Shown here piece after piece: positions 6,358-12,648 of a DNA stretch of 15,069 nucleotides. The DNA comes from an uncultured Mitsuokella sp. Lineage in GTDB: Bacteria; Bacillota; Negativicutes; Selenomonadales; Selenomonadaceae. The stretch is from contig CAAGMF010000071.1 of the NCBI GenBank assembly GCA_900770895.1, positions 1 through 15,069 on the forward strand, written 5' to 3'. The position numbers were made by a program, and so were the translations under genes. The notes below the pieces were generated by a model. It made no database searches. It had not been told where the DNA came from and was given only the letters and a program-made list of their open reading frames with translations. Position 1 is the first letter of the stretch. Every line of letters starts with the position of its first letter.

Positions 6358-6402
6358 AAAAAAGCCGTAACCCCTTGTGGTATAAGGGATTACGGCCTTT
6401 TT
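6358..6402. terminator. Bidirectional terminator between fic and coaBC
   Basis: The arms GCCGTAACCCCTT (6364-6376) and AAGGGATTACGGC (6384-6396) pair with one mismatch. They are flanked by AAAAAA on the left and TTTTT on the right, so either strand ends in a U-tract. It serves fic from one side and the dapF-coaBC operon from the other. A smaller hairpin, ATACCGC/GCGGTAT (6306-6328), lies just after the fic stop without a T-run. Confidence 0.85.
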
Positions 6403-6427
6403 AGTTCTTCTCAGGTGTCAAATTCAA

Positions 6428-7666
6428 TCAACCCCGGCCGGGCAGCGCTGCTGCCACATGGTCGAGGATGATGTCCGCGAGCTGCCGTTTGCTCATGAGC
6501 GGGTGCTCCGTGCACGAGCCGTCCCGGGCGATGATGGCCACGCGGTTCGTATCCGCGGAGAATCCGGCATCTTGGCGGCTCACATCATTCGCGACGATGA
6601 AGTCGAGATTCTTCTTTGCGAGTTTGCCGCGCGCATATTCGAGCACATGCTCCGTCTCCGCCGCAAATCCGACCAGCAGCTGATGCGTCTTCTTTTCCCC
6701 GAGCTCTTTCAGGATATCGGGGTTGCGCACGAGCTCCAGCAGCAGGCTGCCATCCTGCTTCTTTATCTTCTGAGCGACGCGCTCTTTCGGACGATAGTCG
6801 GCGACGGCTGCCGCCTTTATGACGGCATCGGCTTCATCAAAGGCTGCCAGCACGGCCTCCCGCATCTCGAGAGCTGTCTCGACCGGGATGCACTCCACCC
6901 CTGCGGGGACAGCCAGGCTGCTCGGCCCCGCCACGAGCGTGACGCGGGCTCCGCGCGCCTGAGCCGCCTCCGCGATGGCGAATCCCATCTTGCCGGTCGA
7001 GCGGTTCCCGAGATAGCGCACCGGATCCAGCGGCTCCCGCGTGCCGCCAGCCGTGACGAGTATATGACGCCCGGCGAGGTCACGCCGCTCATCGGCAGCC
7101 ATCATGATGGCCAGCTGCTCGATGATCTCGGCCGGTTCCACGAGCCGGCCCGGCCCTGTCGTGCCGCAGGCCAGCATGCCGGAGGCCGGACCGATGAAGC
7201 GGGCGCCCCGTGCCTGCAGCGCAGCGATATTCTGCTGCGTTATGGCATTCTGATACATGTTGACATTCATCGCCGGCGCGAAGTATATCGGTGCGGTCGT
7301 CGCCAGCAGGGTCGTCGTCAGCATATCATCCGCTATGCCATGAGCCACCTTGGCTATCACATTAGCCGTAGCCGGCGCGATCAGCATGATATCGGCCAGA
7401 TTGGCCAACGCGATATGCTCGACATGGAAATCCGGCACCCGGCTCCACATGTCGACAGCGACCTGATGCCCGCTCATCTCGCGGAACGTGAGCTCAGTGA
7501 CGAACTCCGTCGCCTCGCGGGTCATTATGACATAGACCTCAGCCCCGCACTTGCGCAGGCGGCTGACGAGATCGACGGCCTTGTAGGCGGCGATGCCGCC
7601 CGTCACGCCAAGGACGACATTCTTGCCTGCCAGCGGATTAGACGGATCAGCTGCTGTTGCCATCAT
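6428..7666 (-). CDS. coaBC: Bifunctional phosphopantothenoylcysteine decarboxylase / phosphopantothenate-cysteine ligase
   Basis: Carries out two steps of coenzyme A synthesis: CoaB joins 4'-phosphopantothenate to cysteine (CTP-dependent in bacteria) and CoaC decarboxylates the product using FMN. The 412 residues are typical for the fusion. The CoaC half (about 12-190) shows the flavin-binding GVTGGIAAYK, active-site His84 in EHIALA, PAMNVNMY (131-138) and Cys167 in GMLACGTTGPGRL. The CoaB half (about 198-405) shows the nucleotide loop VTAGGTREPLDPVR, NRSTGKMG, AAVADYRP, NPDIL (315-319) and a KKN segment. Its ATG overlaps the rpoZ stop as ATGA, so the two are translationally coupled. It is the last gene of the minus-strand operon. 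A degraded copy of its 3' end lies beyond fic at 5504-5557. Confidence 0.96.
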   Translation of the reverse strand: MMATAADPSNPLAGKNVVLGVTGGIAAYKAVDLVSRLRKCGAEVYVIMTREATEFVTELTFREMSGHQVAVDMWSRVPDFHVEHIALANLADIMLIAPATANVIAKVAHGIADDMLTTTLLATTAPIYFAPAMNVNMYQNAITQQNIAALQARGARFIGPASGMLACGTTGPGRLVEPAEIIEQLAIMMAADERRDLAGRHILVTAGGTREPLDPVRYLGNRSTGKMGFAIAEAAQARGARVTLVAGPSSLAVPAGVECIPVETALEMREAVLAAFDEADAVIKAAAVADYRPKERVAQKIKKQDGSLLLELVRNPDILKELGEKKTHQLLVGFAAETEHVLEYARGKLAKKNLDFIVANDVSRQDAGFSADTNRVAIIARDGSCTEHPLMSKRQLADIILDHVAAALPGRG

Positions 7667-7893
7667 TTATCGCCTTTATCTATCTGGTAGGAAATCTTGC
7701 CCTCGAGAATCTCCTCCAGAGCATTCGTCACATTCTTCGTCGATATAGCTTCCGTCGATTTCACTTCATCGCCGTCGAGCAGCTGACGAGCCCGTTTGGC
7801 TGCCAGCACCACGAGACCATAGCGGCTGTCCACCTTCTCCATCAGCTTGTCCGTAGACGGATTGACCATGCTCATTTCAGCATTCTTTTTCAT
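7663..7893 (-). CDS. rpoZ: DNA-directed RNA polymerase omega subunit
   Basis: The small subunit that binds the beta' C-terminus and helps RNA polymerase assembly. The 76 residues carry the omega signature: PSTDKLMEKVDSRYGLVVLAAKRARQL near the N-terminus (from Pro12), then the T-rich ISTKNVTNALEEI helix region. The start at 7893 overlaps the gmk stop as ATGA, and GGAG lies just upstream. Two other Met codons (residues 7 and 9) are possible starts and would give a protein closer to the minimal family length. It overlaps coaBC downstream in the same way. The order gmk-rpoZ-coaBC is conserved across Firmicutes. Confidence 0.94.
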   Translation of the reverse strand: MKKNAEMSMVNPSTDKLMEKVDSRYGLVVLAAKRARQLLDGDEVKSTEAISTKNVTNALEEILEGKISYQIDKGDK

Positions 7894-8498
7894 TGTTTCT
7901 CCAGCTCCTCAAACTTAGCGATATTGTTGCCTACCAAGGCATGCTCGGTAGCAATTATAGATTTTATCAGTGATACAGCCTGATCCACATCGTCATTGAC
8001 GACCACATACTTATAGCGGCGGCCGATGGCGATCTCTTTCCGGGCTGAGCCCAGACGGCGTTCGAGCGACTCCTCGGTCTCCGAGCCACGGCCGCGAATG
8101 CGGCGCTCGAGCTCCTCGATGCTCGGCGGCAGCAGGAATATGAACACGCCATCCGGACAGCGGCGCATGACGTTCAGCGCCCCCTGCGTATCGATCTCCA
8201 ACAGGATGTCCTCGCCCTGAACGCGGCGCTCCTGGAGCTTGGCCAGCGGTGTCCCGTAGTAGTTGCCATATACGTTGGCATACTCGAGGAATCCGCCCTC
8301 CGCGATCAGCGTCTCGAACTTTTCCTTGGTGAGGAAATAATAGTTGACGCCGTCCTGCTCACCCGCCCGCGGCTGACGCGTCGTCGCCGAGATCGAATAC
8401 GCCAGTTCCGGTGTCTCCTGCAGCAATTTGTTGCACACTGTGCCCTTGCCCGTGCCTGATGGTCCTGAGACCACGATCAGCAGACCTTTCTTTGCCAT
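7890..8498 (-). CDS. gmk: Guanylate kinase
   Basis: Phosphorylates GMP to GDP with ATP, feeding GTP, dGTP and indirectly (p)ppGpp pools. The 202 residues match the family. The P-loop GPSGTGKGT is at 12-20. The GMP-binding region has SATTRQPRAGEQDGVNYYF (37-55), then EYANVYGNYYGTP and the DILLEIDTQGA segment with the acidic residue of the active site. The lid ERRIRGRGSETEESLERRL has the usual Arg residues. The start at 8498 is served by AGGAG inside the end of remA, eight bases from the remA stop. The stop overlaps rpoZ by four bases. All point to one co-translated operon. Confidence 0.96.
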   Translation of the reverse strand: MAKKGLLIVVSGPSGTGKGTVCNKLLQETPELAYSISATTRQPRAGEQDGVNYYFLTKEKFETLIAEGGFLEYANVYGNYYGTPLAKLQERRVQGEDILLEIDTQGALNVMRRCPDGVFIFLLPPSIEELERRIRGRGSETEESLERRLGSARKEIAIGRRYKYVVVNDDVDQAVSLIKSIIATEHALVGNNIAKFEELEKQ

Positions 8499-8506
8499 GT
8501 CGCCGA

Positions 8507-8803
8507 TTACTCCTTATTCTCTGTTTCTTTTATCTCTTTCGCTTCGGCCTCATCGTTATCAGCCGCATCCTCTGCCCGATGCGCCACCGTCTCCGGCTGC
8601 ACGGCCGACAGCACCACATGGTCGCTGTCCATGATGATGACCGCCCGCGTGCGCCGCCCGTAGGTCGCATCAATCAGCCGGCCGGCTTCACGTGCTTCCT
8701 GCACGATGCGCTTGATCGGCGCTGACTCCGGACTGACGATGGCGATGACCCGGTTCGCTGACACGATATTGCCAAAGCCGATATTTATGAGCTTTATATC
8801 CAT
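8507..8803 (-). CDS. remA: RemA-family DNA-binding regulator (DUF370)
   Basis: In Bacillus RemA is a ring-forming DNA-binding protein that activates biofilm matrix and osmoprotection genes. Here 98 residues contain the full RemA core: IGFGNIVSANRVIAIVSPESAPIKR near the start, Arg18, Pro29 and the Arg50-Arg51 pair, which match positions known to matter in the Bacillus protein. The last ~23 residues (about 76-98) form an extra Glu/Asp/Lys-rich tail, longer than the compact core requires. AGGAGG lies about ten bases before the ATG. It sits between yicC and gmk, the same place as in Bacillus. Whether it controls matrix genes in a diderm organism is not shown by the sequence. Confidence 0.9.
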   Translation of the reverse strand: MDIKLINIGFGNIVSANRVIAIVSPESAPIKRIVQEAREAGRLIDATYGRRTRAVIIMDSDHVVLSAVQPETVAHRAEDAADNDEAEAKEIKETENKE

Positions 8804-8831
8804 GATACAGGGTCCTCCTCCCGGGGGATGC

Positions 8832-9707
8832 TCACTCTATATTCTGTATCTGCTCGCGCAGCTTCTCGATCTCGCTCTTCATATCCACGACGAGCTGAGC
8901 CGCTGTCGTACTATTGGCCTTCGAGCCGATCGTATTCACCTCGCGGTTCATCTCCTGGATCAGGAAATCAAGCCGGCGGCCTACGGGCTCTGTCCCCTCC
9001 AGCAGACTGCGGAACTGCTCGAAATGACTGCCGAGGCGCACGACCTCCTCCGTATAGTTCACGTGGTCGGAGTAGATAGCCACCTCCTGGATGAGGCGCG
9101 TCTGATCGATATCCTCCTCGGCCAGCACCTCCGCCAGAGATTTCTGCAGGCGCTCGCGATAGGCCGTCACGATCTCCGGCGCCAGCGCCTTGAGCTTTTC
9201 TGTATCTGCCTGCAGCGTCGTCAGCCGCTGGATGAAATCCTGCGCGATATTGGCGCCCTCGCGCTCCCGCATGCTTACGAGCGCCTGGAGGGCTTCACGC
9301 AGCGCCTGCAGCAGCAGCGGCTTCATGTCGGCCAGACTGCTGTTGTCCTCAAGCTGCAGCACATCGGGGTAGGCAGCGATCGTCGCCACATCATCAGGGC
9401 GGGCCAGGCGAAGCGTATCGCTGATCTCGTTCAAAGCCTCGTGGTAAGCCCTGGCCAGGCCGTGATTCACATGCACCACGACATCATGTTCCCGCTTGTC
9501 CAGATAGGTTATAAAGAGATCCACCTTACCTCGTGAGAGATACTCCTTCAGGATCTTACGCATCTCATTTTCCCACGGGAAAAGCTGCTTGCCCATATGG
9601 AACGTCGGCTCCAGATAACGCTGGTTCACCGAGCGTACCTCGCATTGCACGCGATAATCATCGTTCTCAACGGTTCCTGCACCAAAGCCTGTCATGCTGC
9701 GCAGCAT
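8832..9707 (-). CDS. yicC: YicC/YloC family endoribonuclease
   Basis: YicC proteins are ring-shaped endoribonucleases linked to RNA turnover. The 291 residues match the family. The N-terminal hallmark MTGFGAG is at 5-11, followed by EVRSVNQRYLEP and the basic SRGKVDLFITY segment. The C-terminal DUF1732 region reads RRLDFLIQEMNREVNTIGSKA around 244-264 and ends in a helical, acidic/basic stretch. Met1 (9707) and Met5 are both possible starts; the first has GAGGG about ten bases upstream. It lies 28 bases after dapF and 28 bases before remA, within the same transcript. It is adjacent to remA and gmk as in Bacillus. Confidence 0.95.
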   Translation of the reverse strand: MLRSMTGFGAGTVENDDYRVQCEVRSVNQRYLEPTFHMGKQLFPWENEMRKILKEYLSRGKVDLFITYLDKREHDVVVHVNHGLARAYHEALNEISDTLRLARPDDVATIAAYPDVLQLEDNSSLADMKPLLLQALREALQALVSMREREGANIAQDFIQRLTTLQADTEKLKALAPEIVTAYRERLQKSLAEVLAEEDIDQTRLIQEVAIYSDHVNYTEEVVRLGSHFEQFRSLLEGTEPVGRRLDFLIQEMNREVNTIGSKANSTTAAQLVVDMKSEIEKLREQIQNIE

Positions 9708-9735
9708 TATGTTATCCCTCTTTCCTCCAAGCGAT

Positions 9736-10587
9736 TCAGTTGGCCCACTCGCCGCGATATACGAGACGAGCCGGTCCCGTCATGAATACATGGTTCGTCT
9801 TCTCATCCCACTCGATGGACAGCTTGCCGCCATCGAGCTGGACCTCGACCTGACGGTCCGTCTTCCCATTGAGCACGCCCGCTACGGCCGTAGCACAGGC
9901 TCCGGTACCGCAGGCCAGCGTCACCGCTGCACCGCGCTCCCAGACCCGCATGCGCACATGGTTCCGGTCCTTCACCTCGACGAACTCCGTATTCGTATGC
10001 CGCGGGAAATGGGCATCTGACTCGAACTGCGGACCGAACTCATAGATGGGGAAATTCTCCGCATCATCCACGAAGACGACGCAATGCGGATTGCCCATCG
10101 AGACCGCCGTAGCCCGGAACTCGCGTCCACCGACCGTCAGCGGAGCATTGATGACGCGCTGCTCCGCTTCCTCCGCCAGGCCGACCGCCGGTATCTTTGC
10201 CTGCACGAGCTGCGGCTCGCCCATATCGACCCGCACGCCCTCCGGCGTTCGTCCATCCGCGGCAAACTTCAGATATATGACGAGCACACCCGCTCCGGTC
10301 TCGACCGTGAATGGCACATGGTCGACCAGCCCCTCCTGGTAGACCTGTATGGCAAAGCAGCGGATGCCGTTGCCGCACATCTCCGCCTCCGAACCATCCG
10401 TGTTGAAAATGCGCATCCGGATGTCCGCCACCGTCGACGGCAGATAAGCGATGATGCCATCCGCGCCGATGCCGAAATGCCGGTCGCACATGCGGCGGGC
10501 CAGATCCACGTAATCCGCCGGCTCTGACTTCATGCAGTCAAGCAGGACGAAATCATTACCGCAGCCCTGCCATTTGGTGAACTTCAT
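9736..10587 (-). CDS. dapF: Diaminopimelate epimerase
   Basis: Converts LL-diaminopimelate to the meso form, used for lysine and as the cross-linking residue of peptidoglycan. The 283 residues match the family. Both catalytic cysteines are present: Cys71 in MCGNG and Cys226 in ACGTGACA. The substrate-binding residues are also there: Asn11, Asn73, Asn166 (MGNPH), Asn199 (HTNTEF) and Glu217-Arg218 (WERG). After WERG this protein reads AAVT where proteobacterial members have AGET, a variation I do not consider disabling. AGGAG sits eight bases before the ATG. It is the first gene of the minus-strand operon and has its own promoter. It is an added member compared with the Bacillus yicC-remA-gmk-rpoZ-coaBC order. 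Confidence 0.97.
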   Translation of the reverse strand: MKFTKWQGCGNDFVLLDCMKSEPADYVDLARRMCDRHFGIGADGIIAYLPSTVADIRMRIFNTDGSEAEMCGNGIRCFAIQVYQEGLVDHVPFTVETGAGVLVIYLKFAADGRTPEGVRVDMGEPQLVQAKIPAVGLAEEAEQRVINAPLTVGGREFRATAVSMGNPHCVVFVDDAENFPIYEFGPQFESDAHFPRHTNTEFVEVKDRNHVRMRVWERGAAVTLACGTGACATAVAGVLNGKTDRQVEVQLDGGKLSIEWDEKTNHVFMTGPARLVYRGEWAN

Positions 10588-10632
10588 TTATATCACTCCT
10601 GTATTGCCTACAAGATTCTTCTCTGAAACTAT

Positions 10633-10661
10633 ATTATACTTAGAATAACTGATTTATGCAA
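10633..10661 (-). promoter_or_regulatory. Promoter of the dapF-yicC-remA-gmk-rpoZ-coaBC operon
   Basis: On the minus strand TTGCAT (10661-10656) and a perfect TATAAT (10638-10633) are 17 bases apart, about 46 bases before the dapF ATG. The gaps between the six genes downstream are 28 bases or less, or overlaps, and I saw no terminator until 6358-6402. This is probably the main promoter for the whole set. Confidence 0.85.
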
Positions 10662-10684
10662 GGTTTCCCGCTAGTTCGGACTCA

Positions 10685-10714
10685 TTGCACACCCTGCCGG
10701 GCGAATGCTATAAT
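10685..10714 (+). promoter_or_regulatory. Promoter of rqcH
   Basis: TTGCAC (10685-10690) and a perfect TATAAT (10709-10714) are 18 bases apart, with TGC just before the -10, an extended -10 form. The rqcH ATG is 39 bases on, preceded by AAGGAAG. Its -35 lies 23 bases from that of the divergent dapF promoter, so the two could influence each other. Confidence 0.8.
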
Positions 10715-10753
10715 GAATATACACATTTCAATGAAAGAAAAGGAAGATAGAAA

Positions 10754-12520
10754 ATGAGCCTAGATGGATACTCCATGCGCCCGCTGGTGCGGGAGCTTGA
10801 TGCGCGCCTGACTGGCGGGCGCATAGATAAGATAACCCAGCCGAACAAGCAGTCCATCGTCCTGTCGGTGCGCCAGCCGGGCGAAACGGTGCTGCTGCAC
10901 ATATCGGTGAATTCACGCAATCCCTCCGCCCACATATTGGAGCGCAACCTCGAGAATCCGCCGGAGCCGCCGGTATTCTGCATGGTGCTGCGCAAACAGC
11001 TCGAAACCGGGCGCATCGCCGGCATCCGCCAGCACGGCCTCGACCGGTTACTGCTCATGGACGTGGACTCGCTCGGCGCTCACAGCCAGATCGTGACAAA
11101 GACCCTGGTCATCGAGCTCATGGGCAAATACAGCAACATCATACTGGTGCAGGACGGCAGGATCATCGATGCGCTGCGCAAGATTGGCAACAACAGCAGC
11201 CGGGTGCGCACCGTACTGCCGGGCGATGCCTACGAACTGCCTCCGGATCAGGACAAGCTCGACCTGCTGGCCGTGCCGCTCGAAGCCATCATGGGCAAAC
11301 TGCGCGAACTGCAGCAGACGGATGCCGAGCAACGGCTCGACAAAGCCCTGCTGACGGTCTGCATGGGATTCGGCCCGATATCCGCCAAAGAAGTATGCTT
11401 CAACGCCGGCCTGGCTCCCTCGACGCGGCTGAACCGCCTCGAAGACATCGATCTGCAGGCCGTCCGCGATGCCCTGCAGGAGGTAAAAACCGCCGTCACG
11501 AGCAATGAGCCGCAGCCGATGATGCTGCTCGACGAGCACAAAAAGATACTCGCCATGGCCTCATTCCCCCTGCACTACCTGCCTGAAGCCCTGCCGCTGA
11601 CATTCCCCACCATCAGCGCCATGCTCGAAAAAGCCGACCAGCTCACTGGCAGCTACGTCCTGCCCGACAAGGAACGTTTCCAGAAGCTCGTCAAGAACGA
11701 GCTCAACAAAGCACAGGTCAAGCTCGGCAAGCTCGATCAGGAAATATCCGAAGCCGAGAATGCCGAGGACTACCGCATCCGCGGAGACAACCTGCAGACA
11801 TACCAATACCAGTTCAAGGACCGTGAGGATCCGGAGATAACCGTACCGAACATATACAGCGCCACCGGCGAAACCATCACCATAGCACTCGATCAGCGCT
11901 ACACGCTCATAGAGAACATGCAGCGCTATTACAAGAAATATTACAAGCTCAAGCGCGCGCAGGAACTGCTGCAGGTACAGCGCCAGGAATGCGAGGACAG
12001 CATCATCTATCTCGAAAGCATAGCCGCCTCGCTCTCATCATCCTCGAGCCTGGCCGAGATCGCTGAGATTCACAACGAGCTCATAGCCGCCGGCTACCTG
12101 CATGAGAAGCCCAAGAAAAAGAACAACGACAAGCCCTCGCGCCCCTTCCACTTCACAGCTCCGGACGGCACGCCAGTGCTCGTCGGCAAGAACAACTATC
12201 AGAATGACAAACTGACCTGCCATACGGCCGCCTACAACGATATATGGCTCCACACGCAGAAGATACCAGGCTCCCACGTCATCCTGCGCACCGGCGGTGC
12301 TACCCCCAGTGATGAGGCCCTCGATTTTGCCGCCGAGCTGGCCGCTCATTTCAGCCAGGCTCAGGGTTCCTCCAATATCCCGGTCGACTACACCGAGATC
12401 CGCCACGTAAAGAAGCCCTCCGGCGCCAAGCCCGGCTTCGTCATCTTCACCGACCAGAAGACGCTCTACGTCACCCCCGACGAACAGGAGCTGGCCAAAG
12501 TAATCGCCGACGCCAAGTGA
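10754..12520 (+). CDS. rqcH: RqcH (NFACT family) ribosome-associated quality control factor
   Basis: Binds obstructed 50S subunits carrying peptidyl-tRNA and recruits tRNA-Ala to add C-terminal alanine tails that mark the stalled peptide for degradation. The family was earlier called fibronectin-binding protein FbpA/YloA. The 588 residues show the NFACT-N domain (about 1-180), with the Asp97-Arg98 pair in HGLDR that is required for tRNA binding in Bacillus RqcH. A helix-hairpin-helix region lies around 190-240 (FGPISAKEVCFNAGL). A long coiled-coil arm spans about 290-450. The NFACT-R domain (about 463-575) contains DIWLHTQKIPGSHVIL (496-511). All parts are present, so it should be functional. 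It diverges from dapF; in Bacillus the homologue lies near the same yicC-coaBC cluster. The adhesin label used in older annotation is not supported here by any export signal. Confidence 0.95.
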   Translation: MSLDGYSMRPLVRELDARLTGGRIDKITQPNKQSIVLSVRQPGETVLLHISVNSRNPSAHILERNLENPPEPPVFCMVLRKQLETGRIAGIRQHGLDRLLLMDVDSLGAHSQIVTKTLVIELMGKYSNIILVQDGRIIDALRKIGNNSSRVRTVLPGDAYELPPDQDKLDLLAVPLEAIMGKLRELQQTDAEQRLDKALLTVCMGFGPISAKEVCFNAGLAPSTRLNRLEDIDLQAVRDALQEVKTAVTSNEPQPMMLLDEHKKILAMASFPLHYLPEALPLTFPTISAMLEKADQLTGSYVLPDKERFQKLVKNELNKAQVKLGKLDQEISEAENAEDYRIRGDNLQTYQYQFKDREDPEITVPNIYSATGETITIALDQRYTLIENMQRYYKKYYKLKRAQELLQVQRQECEDSIIYLESIAASLSSSSSLAEIAEIHNELIAAGYLHEKPKKKNNDKPSRPFHFTAPDGTPVLVGKNNYQNDKLTCHTAAYNDIWLHTQKIPGSHVILRTGGATPSDEALDFAAELAAHFSQAQGSSNIPVDYTEIRHVKKPSGAKPGFVIFTDQKTLYVTPDEQELAKVIADAK

Positions 12521-12586
12521 GCATGCCTGCCGCGGTACTATATGCTTAGTCCTATTAGATTTCGTTACGACCCCATTTCCATATGA

Positions 12587-12630
12587 AAAGGGAGCCGCTG
12601 CACGTTGGATGACGTGCAGCGGCTCCTTGT
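12587..12630. terminator. Hairpin terminator between rqcH and purL
   Basis: A perfect 15-base inverted repeat has arms GGAGCCGCTGCACGT (12591-12605) and ACGTGCAGCGGCTCC (12612-12626) around a six-base loop. On the minus strand it is followed by CTTTTC, and on the plus strand by TTGTGGTTTA, so the U-tract is short both ways. It probably serves the two convergent genes. The 128-base gap holds nothing else I can identify. Confidence 0.75.
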
Positions 12631-12648
12631 GGTTTATTTATGTTTTTA

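Noticed and set aside
6458..7690. 410-codon plus-strand frame over coaBC
   Set aside because: It is antisense to a complete, motif-rich coaBC; its length reflects codon bias on the other strand.
8706..9536. 276-codon plus-strand frame over yicC and remA
   Set aside because: It is antisense to two conserved genes and has no start signals or recognisable domain.
10754..12520. Reading rqcH as a fibronectin-binding surface adhesin
   Set aside because: There is no signal peptide or anchor, and the full NFACT domain set including the Asp-Arg pair indicates the ribosome quality-control role.
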